Of a stretch of DNA of 64,000 bases, positions 1 through 8,294 are shown in pieces. Positions within the stretch are counted from its first letter, which is position 1. Each line of letters begins with the position of its first letter. The position numbers and the translations under genes are program-made. The stretch covers positions 4,341-68,340 of the forward strand of contig DATAEK010000390.1 in assembly GCA_036258055.1 (NCBI GenBank), given 5' to 3'. The notes beneath the pieces are model-generated. The model saw nothing but the letters and a program-made list of their open reading frames with translations, had not been told where the DNA came from and made no database searches. This DNA comes from DATAEK01 sp036258055. GTDB lineage: Bacteria; Acidobacteriota; Vicinamibacteria; Vicinamibacterales; 2-12-FULL-66-21.

Positions 1-1
1 C

Positions 2-556
2 GGCACGCCCGAGCAGCAGATTCCAGCGTCCGGCCTTCCCGGCGTCGACTGGGAAAGCTGCATGACGATGAACGATACGTGGGGTTACAAATCGTACGAC
101 GAGAACTGGAAATCGCCGGAGACGCTCGTTCGCAACCTGATCGACATCGTCTCGAAGGGCGGAAACTATCTGCTCAATGTCGGTCCGACGGCGCAAGGAG
201 AGATTCCCGCCGCCAGTGTCGAACGTCTGGCAGCGATCGGCCAGTGGATGAAACCGAACGGGGCGGCGATTCACGGGACAACCGCCAGCCCATTTGCAAC
301 GCAGCTGACCTGGGGTCGGGCGACGCGCAAGGGAAACCGGCTGTACCTGCACGTCTTCGACTGGCCCGTAGACGGCAAGCTGGCGGTGCCGGCCTTCGGC
401 AGTACGGTGACGACGGCATCGCTGCTCGCGTCGAGGTCCTCGCGCTTGACTGTAGCGCCCGCGGCGGACGGATTCTCGATCGCAGTACCCGACGCACCGC
501 CCGATCGCATCGCGTCGGTGGTCGCGCTCGAGACCCGCGCCGCCCGCGGCCGCTGA
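2..556 (+). CDS. Alpha-L-fucosidase (GH29), C-terminal part
   Basis: The gene enters from the left edge; about 184 C-terminal residues are visible. The reading frame is open from base 2 and contains WESCMTMNDTWGY followed by KGGNYLLNVGPTAQGEIP, both typical of the C-terminal end of the GH29 catalytic barrel. A beta-rich tail of roughly 85 residues follows, as in the fucosidase C-terminal domain. The family releases terminal L-fucose from glycans, usually outside the cytoplasm. The N-terminus, signal peptide and nucleophile Asp lie outside the window. The next gene is convergent 7 bp downstream. Family assignment is firm; the exact linkage specificity cannot be judged. Confidence 0.93.
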   Translation, partial: GTPEQQIPASGLPGVDWESCMTMNDTWGYKSYDENWKSPETLVRNLIDIVSKGGNYLLNVGPTAQGEIPAASVERLAAIGQWMKPNGAAIHGTTASPFATQLTWGRATRKGNRLYLHVFDWPVDGKLAVPAFGSTVTTASLLASRSSRLTVAPAADGFSIAVPDAPPDRIASVVALETRAARGR

Positions 557-563
557 CGATCGC

Positions 564-974
564 CTACTTCGTCACCAGCGTTCCGGGAACGATCTCGAGG
601 CCCGGCCGCCCGTTGCGTGCCTCGACCAGCCGATTCATTTCCGTCCAGATCGCCTGAATCTCGGCGGGCGCGTTGTCGGGGATGTCTTCGTCGCGCCACG
701 TGAAGATCTCCACGAGGTACGGTTTCCCCTCGGCGTCCTTGGCTTGAATCCTGACGTGCGGCTCAGCCAGCACCAGGTTGAGCCGCTGCGCGGTCGCCCA
801 GTGATTGGCCATCACTCGCTCGAGATCCCTCTCCGCGCCAGCCTTCGGTCGGACGGTCACGATCACCGTTTCGGGAATGTCCGTCGCGTTGGCCAGCAGT
901 GGGATGGTGACACCGGACGTGACGAGAACAGCGAGCGCAACGCCGGCAAGCCGGAGCCTCACGTGATTACGCAT
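564..974 (-). CDS. Secreted small protein of unknown function (possible ABM-like fold)
   Basis: The protein has 136 residues. Residues 1-30 form an N-terminal signal peptide or anchor (basic start, hydrophobic stretch, Ala-rich end). The mature part begins with an ETVIVTVRPKAGAERDLER segment, which resembles the first strand and helix of dimeric alpha-beta barrel (ABM/EthD-like) proteins. The start is supported by a GGAGG Shine-Dalgarno 7 bases upstream of ATG. It lies 29 bp downstream of the SRPBCC gene on the same strand, so it is probably the last gene of the arsR-SRPBCC transcript. No catalytic residues are recognised. The fold call is inference from secondary-structure pattern only. Confidence 0.7.
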   Translation of the reverse strand: MRNHVRLRLAGVALAVLVTSGVTIPLLANATDIPETVIVTVRPKAGAERDLERVMANHWATAQRLNLVLAEPHVRIQAKDAEGKPYLVEIFTWRDEDIPDNAPAEIQAIWTEMNRLVEARNGRPGLEIVPGTLVTK

Positions 975-1003
975 GACACACCTCCACGAACACAGTCCTC
1001 AGA

Positions 1004-1783
1004 TCAACCCTGTGACGGCGCCGACCAGAATCCCGTGACCGACTCGATGCGATTGTCCGGCCCGAGAACGAACACATTCGTGCCGCTTCCCTTGGGCTCG
1101 CCGGTCTTGGACGCGGCTACCCAGTCCACGAGCAGCACACCCTGGCAGTGCCGCGCCGTGCCCTTTTGGCGGATGTGCATATCCGGCATGAACCGCTGCG
1201 CCCCGCCAATGTGTTCGGTCAGTTCCTCGACGCCGTCGATGCAGCTGTACTTGTCGCGCATGTGGACGTCTGCATTGGCGATGCTCTCGAGCAGCTGCCG
1301 GCGAGCGCTGGCATCCGTCTCGCTCCAGGCCTCGAACCACTTCGCGGCGATCCCGTCCGCGCCCCGATGCAAGTCGTCTGCAACCAGATTCGCGAAGACT
1401 GACAGCTGATAACGCCAGCCCTGCACGTGCGCGTCGCGGACGGCGGCGTCAGGGAGCTCGTGAACGAGGTCGAGCCTCGTGCCTCGTGGCGCCTCGGCGA
1501 GTCGGATCGTCACCCGCGAGCTGCCCGCGGGAATCGGCTTGCCGCTGGTGTAGCCGTAGGTGAAGACCAGGCGTTCGGGTACGGCGACCTCGACGACCTC
1601 GCCCGTGGCTTCGACGGCGCCCGGATACCGGATGACGACGCGGCCGCCCGGCCTGGGCTCGATCGTCGAGCCGGCGCCCCACCACGAGGACCAGCGCTCG
1701 TCGTCGGTGAAGTAGCGAAAGACGATGTCGCGTGACGCGTGAATCAGGATCGTGCGATCCAGCTTGTGCGGAAGATTCATCAT
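1004..1783 (-). CDS. SRPBCC (AHSA1-type) / SnoaL-like two-domain protein
   Basis: The protein has 259 residues. Residues 1-140 read as an AHSA1/START-like SRPBCC domain (DRTILIHASRDIVFRYFTD at the start, then the WWGAGSTIEPRPGG and VVEVAVPERLVFTY strands). Residues 145-255 read as a SnoaL/NTF2-like domain (WFEAWSETDASARRQLLESI through VDWVAASKTGEPKGSGTNVF). Such domains bind hydrophobic ligands, but no ligand can be named here. It starts 45 bp downstream of an ArsR-family gene, a common arrangement in which the regulator controls the SRPBCC partner. A strong AGGAGG precedes tandem ATG codons; the second (1780) has better spacing. The fusion with an NTF2-like domain is less usual than SRPBCC alone. 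Confidence 0.85.
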   Translation of the reverse strand: MMNLPHKLDRTILIHASRDIVFRYFTDDERWSSWWGAGSTIEPRPGGRVVIRYPGAVEATGEVVEVAVPERLVFTYGYTSGKPIPAGSSRVTIRLAEAPRGTRLDLVHELPDAAVRDAHVQGWRYQLSVFANLVADDLHRGADGIAAKWFEAWSETDASARRQLLESIANADVHMRDKYSCIDGVEELTEHIGGAQRFMPDMHIRQKGTARHCQGVLLVDWVAASKTGEPKGSGTNVFVLGPDNRIESVTGFWSAPSQG

Positions 1784-1828
1784 GCCTCCTGACTAGACCG
1801 GGGGGCTTCGTCCCGCCGGACGTGATCT

Positions 1829-2176
1829 CTAGGCGCGGCGCCGGCGGGCAGGTTTGGGCCCCCGGCGCGACTGTTCCAATTCGGCCTGGAGCTTCAACCG
1901 CCACAGGGCGTCGTCCCACATCCGCTCGAGCGCACCGGCGACGGGACCGAGCGCGCTGCGCCGCGCGCGATAGAGCCGCCGCTGGCGATCGCGCCGGCAG
2001 TCGACCAGGCCAGCCTCGCTGAGCGCTTTGAGTTGGAGCGAGACGGCACCGAACGAGACGTCCGGCATCGCCGCATGGATGTCCCCGGCCGCGCGCTCCC
2101 GATCCCACACGAGCCGCAGGATCTCGCGCCTTCGCGGTGAGGCCACAGCGGCGAGGACCGGCGTCTCGAGCAGCAC
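1829..2176 (-). CDS. ArsR/SmtB-family HTH transcriptional regulator
   Basis: About 115 residues if translation begins at GTG 2176. The core is a winged helix: SPRRREILRLVWDRE (helix 1), DIHAAMPDVSFGAVSLQLKA (HTH) and LSEAGLVDCRRDRQRRLYR (recognition helix and wing). No conserved metal-binding Cys pair is visible, so it belongs to the non-metal group that usually precedes SRPBCC genes. The frame stays open far upstream, but homology begins at LLETPVLAAVASP, which supports the GTG start. A near-consensus promoter with an overlapping palindrome ends about 8 bases before that GTG, suggesting autoregulation and a nearly leaderless mRNA. The C-terminus is strongly basic. Confidence 0.85.
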   Translation of the reverse strand: MLLETPVLAAVASPRRREILRLVWDRERAAGDIHAAMPDVSFGAVSLQLKALSEAGLVDCRRDRQRRLYRARRSALGPVAGALERMWDDALWRLKLQAELEQSRRGPKPARRRRA

Positions 2177-2182
2177 AGACAG

Positions 2183-2204
2183 TATTTTAGATAAAACTAA
2201 AATA
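2183..2204. promoter_or_regulatory. Palindromic operator overlapping the arsR promoter
   Basis: Perfect 8-bp inverted repeat TATTTTAG / CTAAAATA separated by 6 bases. It covers the -10 element and most of the -10/-35 spacer of the promoter. Its position directly in front of an ArsR-family gene makes it the likely self-operator of that dimeric repressor (inference). Confidence 0.7.
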
Positions 2205-2211
2205 ATGTCAA
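2184..2211 (-). promoter_or_regulatory. Sigma70-like promoter of the arsR-SRPBCC operon
   Basis: Read on the minus strand, TTGACA (2211-2206) is followed after 16 bases by TAAAAT (2189-2184). This is a perfect -35 and a 5/6 match to the -10 hexamer. The expected transcription start falls at about 2176-2178, on or next to the GTG start codon of the regulator. The AT-rich stretch stands out from the GC-rich surroundings. Confidence 0.7.
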
Positions 2212-2243
2212 GTGCCAGGAAATACCAGGAAATCCGGGCGGTT

Positions 2244-3062
2244 TCAGCTCGAGACAGGCACCGGCTTCCAGCCGGTTTCGGAGCGTGTGAAGGAGCCGCT
2301 GGCCGTCTCCGCGAACGTGGAGGCCGCCGGGTTCGACGCGAAGCGGCTGACGGCGATGCGATCGCGCTCGATGTGCAGCACGTTGAAGGTCGGCTGCTCA
2401 CCGCGCGCGCGCGTGGAAACGGTACCGGCCTGCACGATGAGCGCGGAGTGTTGCGCGATACGGTAGCGCTCGGCTGAGTGTCCGATGTGACTGATGTGAA
2501 GATGGCCGGCGAGGAAGAGATCGGCTCCTGTTGACGCCAATGAAGCCATGGCCGTATGCGCCCGGCCGAGCAGACGATTCTCGCCGACGCCAGGCGGCAG
2601 GTCGAAGGGGTGGTGGGTGACGATGATCCGCACCAGCGATCGCGGTGCCTCCGCGAGACGCTCAACGATCGACCGTACTTGCGCGCGGTTGATCCGGCCT
2701 TCACCCCACGCGAACGATCGTGCCGTGTTGACACCCAGCACAATCATCTCTTCGTCTCGATACATCGGCTCGAGGTCTGGCGCGATGTACCTCCGGTAAC
2801 GGGCGAACGGCGTCACGAATCGCGCCGCGACGTTCCACAGCGGGACGTCGTGATTGCCCGGAACGGCCAGCGTCCGGCAGCCGAGCGCATCCACGATCCG
2901 CCGCGCCTCGCGGAACTGTGACGGCCGCGCCCGTTGGGTGAGATCGCCGGAGAGCGCGACCAGATCGGGCCGGATGCTGCGCACGCTCGCGACGAGGGGT
3001 TCGACGATCGCCGGATCGAGCCGGCCGACGTGCACGTCCGAGAGGTGGACGATCGTGCGCAT
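2244..3062 (-). CDS. Calcineurin-like metallophosphoesterase (CpdA/Icc-like)
   Basis: The protein has 272 residues from ATG 3062. All motifs of the family are visible in order: HLSDVHVG near the N-terminus, LSGDLTQRA, VPGNHDVPLW, IIVTHHPFDLPPG and LFLAGHLHISHIG. They form a bimetallic phosphodiesterase centre. The closest relatives by motif are cyclic-nucleotide phosphodiesterase CpdA/Icc proteins; the substrate is not determined. The start was chosen because homology begins at MRTIVHLSD although the frame is open upstream. The last dozen residues (SETGWKPVPVSS) are encoded by a REP-like palindrome and look like an added tail. It is cytoplasmic (no signal peptide) and follows the GH67 gene after 55 bp. 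Confidence 0.9.
   Translation of the reverse strand: MRTIVHLSDVHVGRLDPAIVEPLVASVRSIRPDLVALSGDLTQRARPSQFREARRIVDALGCRTLAVPGNHDVPLWNVAARFVTPFARYRRYIAPDLEPMYRDEEMIVLGVNTARSFAWGEGRINRAQVRSIVERLAEAPRSLVRIIVTHHPFDLPPGVGENRLLGRAHTAMASLASTGADLFLAGHLHISHIGHSAERYRIAQHSALIVQAGTVSTRARGEQPTFNVLHIERDRIAVSRFASNPAASTFAETASGSFTRSETGWKPVPVSS
2260..2276. repeat. REP-like palindrome inside a gene 3' end
   Basis: Inverted repeat ACCGGCT-TCC-AGCCGGT lies in the 3' end of the phosphoesterase gene. Its core resembles the GTGTCCGGCTTNAGCCGGAC palindromes found between other genes of the window, so it may be a related element that was captured as coding sequence. Confidence 0.5.
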
Positions 3063-3117
3063 TAGCGGGCCCCTGGAGAGTGCCGGCCCGGATGGGCGAT
3101 GGCAGACGTTTGCAACC

Positions 3118-5649
3118 TCAGCGTCCTCCAGCGGCCGGGCGTGCCGGACTGAGCTCGACGTAGTCGAGGTCTGCTCCCTCCTTGCCATCGGCGGTGCCCT
3201 CGACGCGAATCGCGTCGCCAGGCGCGAGGCGCACTCCCTTGAGCGTGTGACGCGTGGCGGTGTGACCGTTCGCTTCCGGCGACGGCAAATCACGATTCGC
3301 ACGCCAGCTATCAACTGGACGACCGTTGACGAGGACCGTGAACCGCGAGGCGCCGTCGTTCTCGTCGAAGTACTGGACGGCAAGATCGTACGTGCCCGCC
3401 GCACCGTCGTACGTCATCGTCGCCGCGCAGGTCGCGCCTGAACCACAGGTCACTGCACTTCCACCCGACGCCGTTTCCCACGGCGTCACCTTCATCGGCG
3501 CATACCCATCGAGGACCATCGTCTCCGCTTCCACGCGGCCGGGGAAGCGTCCGGCTCGTCCTTTCGCATCGGCGATCGCGGACGCGCGGAGGAACCAGCT
3601 GACCACGGCATCGCGCCAGACGATGGCGTGTCCGGCCTGAAACTCGAGCCGGTCGAGCACGGCGGCGAAACGCTCGCGGTCAATCGCGCTCTCGAGGCTT
3701 CTCCAACGTGTCACGAAGTCGGCCGCTTGCGCGGCTCCTTCATAGTGCGAATCGTAGATGTGCTGAATCACCGTCTTCCCGGATTTCAGCACGTGCGTGT
3801 ACGGCACATGATGCATGAACAGCAGGAGCGCGTCGGGACAGCGCTCGAGCGACTCGTACATCGCGGCGACCGCCGGTGCGTACTGCCCGATGTAGCCAGT
3901 GCCGGTTGCCGACGTGCGATCCATACCGATGCCGCGATCGTCGGCGCGATGCCACTGTCCCCAGCCGTTCCGTTCCGACGATTCCACGCCAGGTCCGAAA
4001 TGCACGCCGATGATGTCGGTCAATGTGCCCGCGCCGAGCGGACCTGAATACCCCTCGTACGCCGGCCACGAGTCCCTCAGAATGCTGTCGATGGTCTGGA
4101 CCGTTCGCGCACCGTTGCCGAACGTCTGTCGCGTCCACTCGTCGGCGATCGCGTCCGCCCCGAGATCGGGATTCCACGCCAGTCGGCCAAAACCGTACAA
4201 GTTGGCCATCGCGAGATCGTGACCGAGCCAGTTCGCGTCGCGACCGACGTTCGACACGCCGACAAACCCGCCGAGCGGCCGCCGAAACGTCGCGCCGGAG
4301 ACCAGCTGCTTCACGGGCGTTGCGCGTCCAGCCACACGCATGTCGAAGTCGAGCGGCTCCTTCCACATCGGCACGAGGTAGCAGACGTGACGCTGCTGTC
4401 CGAGGTACTCCTGCGTGATCTGGAGCTCGATCGCCTGATTCGTTTTCTCGAGGGCGCCGAAGAGCGGCGACGCTGGTTCCCGAACCTGGAAGTCGATCGG
4501 CCCGTGCTTGATCTGCAGGACGACATTGTCGTCGAACGCGCCGTCGAGGGTGCGGAAGTTGTCGTACGCGGCCCGCGCGCGATCGTTCTTCGGGTTCTGC
4601 CAGTCCATGTGATGGTCGTAGACGAACCCGCGGTAGAAGATCACGCCGCCGTGCGGCGCGAGGGCTCGCGCGATCACATTGGCTGCGTCGGCGTGGGTGC
4701 GGCCGTACGCGGACGGCCCGAGCCGGCCCTCGGAATCCGCCTTCAGTACGAAGCCGGCGAAGTCGGGAATCGCGCGATAGATGTCGTCGGCGTGCGATTT
4801 CCAGAACGCCGCGACCCGCGGATCGAGGGGGTCGAACGTGTCGAGGCCACCGATGCGCTGCGGGCTGCTGAAGTCCACGGCAATCGCAAGCCCTACCCCC
4901 CAGGGCCGGAAGGCCTCGGCCAGCCGCACGAGATCGGGGATGAACTCCGCGGTCAGCACGCGCGGGTTCGCGTTGACGTTGTTGACCGACGCCGCGTTGA
5001 TGCCGACCGACGCAAGAATCCGTGCGTATTCGCGCGCCCGCGTCAGATCCTTCACCACCCGATCGTCCTCGAAGAAAATCGACGATCCCGCGTAGCCGCG
5101 CTCGATCGTGCCGTCCAGGTTGTTCCACTCGTTGACCCAGCGCAGCGGCGCGGCCGGCTCCTGCTTCTCGTTCAGATCATGCAGCGCGTCACCGATCGCG
5201 ACGCGTCGCAGCAGCGCGAACACGCCGTAGAGCACGCCACGGTCATCCCGCCCGGCAACGATTACGCTGTTCGACGATGTACGTCCCAGCCAGAAGCTGC
5301 CCGGCCGCGTCAGTTCCGGCACTGAGACACCCGCCACCGACGAGAACACACGATCCCGCGTACCGATGACGATGCCCGGCGCTCCGCCGTCCGCGTCCAC
5401 GCTGACCATCTTTCGTCCGAGCATCGATGACAGACCTCGCACGATCTCGTCGCGTGCGCTCCGGATGGCAGGGGAGTCGCCGAGCGTGACGACCGTTGCC
5501 GGCAGCGCTTTGCCGATTTCCGCGCGGGCGGCCGGATCGAGCGGCGCGTATCGCAGCCACGCCGCGGCCCCGGTCTCTCCTTGCGCCGATGACGCCGCGA
5601 GTGAAAGAACGATGGCGACGAGCGCCGGGCACAGGCGGACTCTGATCAT
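3118..5649 (-). CDS. Alpha-glucuronidase (GH67) with C-terminal CBM-like domain
   Basis: The protein has 843 residues from ATG 5649. Residues 1-25 are a signal peptide (MIRVRLCPALVAIVLSLAAS). A long catalytic region carries GH67 hallmarks FVLKADSEGRLGPSAYGR (about 300-317), HMDWQNPKNDRARAAYDNF (D363) and KHGPIDFQVREP (E391); D363 and E391 match the family's catalytic carboxylates by spacing. GH67 enzymes remove (4-O-methyl)glucuronic acid from xylooligosaccharide ends. The protein is about 130 residues longer than usual: after about 700 it gains a domain opening with RVEAETMVLDGYAPM that looks like a CBM6/CBM35 galactose-binding fold. It is divergent from a GH3 gene, which fits xylan side-chain and backbone breakdown. 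Confidence 0.93.
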   Translation of the reverse strand: MIRVRLCPALVAIVLSLAASSAQGETGAAAWLRYAPLDPAARAEIGKALPATVVTLGDSPAIRSARDEIVRGLSSMLGRKMVSVDADGGAPGIVIGTRDRVFSSVAGVSVPELTRPGSFWLGRTSSNSVIVAGRDDRGVLYGVFALLRRVAIGDALHDLNEKQEPAAPLRWVNEWNNLDGTIERGYAGSSIFFEDDRVVKDLTRAREYARILASVGINAASVNNVNANPRVLTAEFIPDLVRLAEAFRPWGVGLAIAVDFSSPQRIGGLDTFDPLDPRVAAFWKSHADDIYRAIPDFAGFVLKADSEGRLGPSAYGRTHADAANVIARALAPHGGVIFYRGFVYDHHMDWQNPKNDRARAAYDNFRTLDGAFDDNVVLQIKHGPIDFQVREPASPLFGALEKTNQAIELQITQEYLGQQRHVCYLVPMWKEPLDFDMRVAGRATPVKQLVSGATFRRPLGGFVGVSNVGRDANWLGHDLAMANLYGFGRLAWNPDLGADAIADEWTRQTFGNGARTVQTIDSILRDSWPAYEGYSGPLGAGTLTDIIGVHFGPGVESSERNGWGQWHRADDRGIGMDRTSATGTGYIGQYAPAVAAMYESLERCPDALLLFMHHVPYTHVLKSGKTVIQHIYDSHYEGAAQAADFVTRWRSLESAIDRERFAAVLDRLEFQAGHAIVWRDAVVSWFLRASAIADAKGRAGRFPGRVEAETMVLDGYAPMKVTPWETASGGSAVTCGSGATCAATMTYDGAAGTYDLAVQYFDENDGASRFTVLVNGRPVDSWRANRDLPSPEANGHTATRHTLKGVRLAPGDAIRVEGTADGKEGADLDYVELSPARPAAGGR

Positions 5650-5692
5650 GGGCACGTCTCGACGGGGATGAGCATCTGCACGTATCCTCGGG

Positions 5693-5772
5693 ATGGCAAA
5701 TGGCAAATGGCAAATGGCAAATGGTAAATGGTAAATGGTAAATGGGGATGGGCCATGGGCGATGGGCCATGG
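5693..5772. repeat. Heptamer tandem repeat array (ATGGCAA family)
   Basis: Four copies of ATGGCAA (5693-5720), three of ATGGTAA (5721-5741), a 6-base unit ATGGGG, then three ATGGGCN units and a terminal ATGG. It lies between divergent GH67 and GH3 genes. The same 7-base period and motif return at 31655-31689, 53591-53661 and, in inverse orientation, 54008-54035. A period of 7 gives open frames on both strands that mimic short proteins; none is a gene. Confidence 0.95.
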
Positions 5773-5870
5773 ACCCAGTGTCGCGGGTGCTGGGACGGTG
5801 TTGAGCGAGGCTCAGCGCGGAATCAGCAGCGCCTGCGGCTGCAGCCGAGCACGAACGTGCGAGGCTGCCG

Positions 5871-5894
5871 CGAGCGGGGGTGGGGCCCCGCGAG
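5871..5894 (-). repeat. 24-bp dispersed GC-rich element, copy 1
   Basis: On the minus strand this 24-base segment (CTCGCGGGGCCCCAC...CGCTCG) is identical to 13296-13319 and similar to 37491-37512. Identity extends to about 27 bases. Here it ends 17 bp before the GH3 start codon, so it forms part of that gene's leader. Confidence 0.85.
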
Positions 5895-5911
5895 CATTAA
5901 GAGAGGTGAAA

Positions 5912-8263
5912 ATGGTCAGAGCAGGCCGGCTTGGCGGCGCGTGCGTGCTGGTGATGGCGATGATCACGGTCCTGGCGGCGCAGACGCCACCAGCCTACAA
6001 GGACGCCAGCCGTCCGGTCGACGCGCGCGTCGCGGATCTGCTCGGGCGGATGACGCTCGAGGAGAAAGTCGCGCAGCTCCAGGGCCTCTGGGACAGAAAG
6101 AAGGAGATCCAAGACGCCGACGGACGGTTCAATCCAACGAACGCGACGAAAGTGCTCGGACTCGGCATCGGGCAAATCTCGCGTCCGAGCGAGGTCGGCA
6201 ATACGCCTCAGGGACCACGCGGCCGTGACGCGCGCGAGCACGCCGAGTTCGTCAATGCCGTACAGAAGTGGGTACTCGCGAACACACGGCTCGGGATCCC
6301 AGTGATGTTTCACGAAGAGGCGCTGCATGGTCTCGCAGCGCCTGGCGGCACCCATTTTCCCGTGCCGATCGCACTCGCCAGCGCATGGGATCCCGCGCTC
6401 GTCGAGCGCGTCATGAGCGTCGCCGCGCGCGAGGCGCGCTCCCGCGGCTGTCAGGAGGTGCTCTCGCCGGTCGTCGATCTCGGCCGCGATCCTCGCTGGG
6501 GCCGGATCGAAGAGACCTACGGTGAGGATCCGTATCTCGTCTCGCGGCTCGGTGTGGCGGCCGTCCGTGGATATCAGGGCACGACCCTTCCGCTCGCGAA
6601 AGACAAGGTCTTCGCCACGCTGAAGCACTTCGCCGGCCACGGCTCCCACGAGGGAGGCATCAACACCGCACCGGCGCTCGTACCCGAGCGGCTCTTGCGG
6701 TCGGAGCTCCTCGTGCCGTTCGAGACGGCGGTCAAGGAGTCCGGCGTCTTCTGCGTGATGCCGAGCTACAACGAAGTCGACGGGGTCCCTTCACACGTGA
6801 ACCGCTGGCTCATCGAAGACGTCCTCCGCCGCGAATGGGGCTTCCACGGCATCGTCGTCTCCGACTACTTCGCGATCGAGCAGCTGGTGAGCCGGCATCA
6901 TGTCGCGGAGAACAAGGGCGACGCCGCCCGCCGCGCGCTCGAGGCCGGCGTGGACATCGAGTTGCCGGATCCTGACGGATACCCGGAGCTCGTCGCGATG
7001 GTGAAGGACGGCCGTGTCGCGGAGTCGCTCGTCGATCGCGCTGTCACGCACATGCTTCGCGCCAAGTTCCTCGCCAACCTCTTCGAGCAGCCATTCGTGG
7101 ACCCCGAGGAAGCTGCACGCACGAGCAACACGCCGGAATCACAGGCGCTCGCGCTCGAGGCTGCCCGCCGGTCGATTGTGCTGCTGAAGAACGAGCGCGG
7201 CGCGCTCCCGCTCGATCGCACCAAGCTGAAGACGCTGGCGGTCGTCGGCCCGAACGCCAAAGGCGTGCGACTCGGCGGGTACTCACGCGAACCCGGTCGC
7301 GGTGTCGACGTGCTGACGGGAATCACGAGTGCGGCAGGCACCGGCGTGCGCGTGACCTATGCCGAAGGCGTGCGGATCACCGAAGAGCCACCGAACTGGA
7401 CGCAGGACAAAGTCGTGATGGGCGATGCGGCCAGGAACCGGCAGCGCATCCAGGAGGCAGTTGCACTTGCACGTCCGGCTGACGTGATCGTCGTCGTGGT
7501 CGGGACCAACGAATCGACTTCGCGCGAAGCCTGGGCCGACGATCACCTCGGCGATGCGGCCGATCTCTCGCTCATGAGTCAGCAGGAGGAGCTGCTTGAC
7601 GCGATGATCCAGACGGGCAAGCCGGTTGTCGTCGTGCTGATCAACGGTCGGCCGCTCGCGACGCCGCGAGTCGCGGAACGCGTGCCCGCGATCCTCGAGA
7701 CGTGGTACTCGGGACAGGAAGGCGGTACGGCGATCGGCGAGGTGCTTTTCGGGGCCGCGAATCCGGGAGGGAAGCTGCCGGTGACGATCCCGCGTCACGT
7801 CGGTCAGCTTCCCGTTTACTACAACCGTCGGCCCACGTCCTTCCGCTCGTACATCGACCTGACGCGCGAGCCGCTGTGGCCGTTCGGACACGGTCTCAGC
7901 TACACGACGTTCACGCTGGGCGCACCGGTCGTTTCACCCTCGTCAATCGGACCCGGCGGCCGCGCCACCGTCACCGTCGACGTCACGAACACCGGCCCTC
8001 GTGCGGGCGACGAGGTCGTGCAACTCTACATTCACGACGTCGTCAGCTCGGTGACGCGCCCGCCGAAGGAGCTCCGCGGCTTCGAGCGCGTGACTCTCGC
8101 GCCGGGCGAGAAGAAGACCGTGACGTTCACGCTCGGTCCTGACGCGCTGTCGCTCATCGACGCCCGCATGCAACGGGTCGTGGAACCCGGCCGCTTCGAG
8201 ATCATGGTCGGCACGAGCTCGGCGAAACTCACGACGGCCACGCTCGACGTCGTGGCGCGCTAA
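5912..8263 (+). CDS. Secreted beta-glycosidase, GH3 family (beta-glucosidase/beta-xylosidase)
   Basis: The protein has 783 residues from ATG 5912, preceded by GAGAGGTGA; the frame is open upstream through repeats, but the signal peptide (MVRAGRLGGACVLVMAMI...) starts here. Domain order is the GH3 N-terminal barrel with GEDPYLVSRLG, KHFAGHGSHEGG and the nucleophile motif GIVVSDYFAI (D318), then the GH3 C-terminal sandwich (RRSIVLLKNE onward), then a fibronectin III-like domain (about 670-783). This three-part build is typical of enzymes releasing glucose or xylose from plant oligosaccharides. The exact sugar is not decided. It stands divergent from the GH67 alpha-glucuronidase, so hemicellulose is a reasonable inferred substrate. 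Confidence 0.93.
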   Translation: MVRAGRLGGACVLVMAMITVLAAQTPPAYKDASRPVDARVADLLGRMTLEEKVAQLQGLWDRKKEIQDADGRFNPTNATKVLGLGIGQISRPSEVGNTPQGPRGRDAREHAEFVNAVQKWVLANTRLGIPVMFHEEALHGLAAPGGTHFPVPIALASAWDPALVERVMSVAAREARSRGCQEVLSPVVDLGRDPRWGRIEETYGEDPYLVSRLGVAAVRGYQGTTLPLAKDKVFATLKHFAGHGSHEGGINTAPALVPERLLRSELLVPFETAVKESGVFCVMPSYNEVDGVPSHVNRWLIEDVLRREWGFHGIVVSDYFAIEQLVSRHHVAENKGDAARRALEAGVDIELPDPDGYPELVAMVKDGRVAESLVDRAVTHMLRAKFLANLFEQPFVDPEEAARTSNTPESQALALEAARRSIVLLKNERGALPLDRTKLKTLAVVGPNAKGVRLGGYSREPGRGVDVLTGITSAAGTGVRVTYAEGVRITEEPPNWTQDKVVMGDAARNRQRIQEAVALARPADVIVVVVGTNESTSREAWADDHLGDAADLSLMSQQEELLDAMIQTGKPVVVVLINGRPLATPRVAERVPAILETWYSGQEGGTAIGEVLFGAANPGGKLPVTIPRHVGQLPVYYNRRPTSFRSYIDLTREPLWPFGHGLSYTTFTLGAPVVSPSSIGPGGRATVTVDVTNTGPRAGDEVVQLYIHDVVSSVTRPPKELRGFERVTLAPGEKKTVTFTLGPDALSLIDARMQRVVEPGRFEIMVGTSSAKLTTATLDVVAR

Positions 8264-8294
8264 CACTCGGCTATCCTGAGCGTCCTTTACCAAA

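Noticed and set aside
5693..5772. Possible CRISPR-like array
   Set aside because: Units are directly adjacent with no spacers and only 7 bases long; no cas genes are present.
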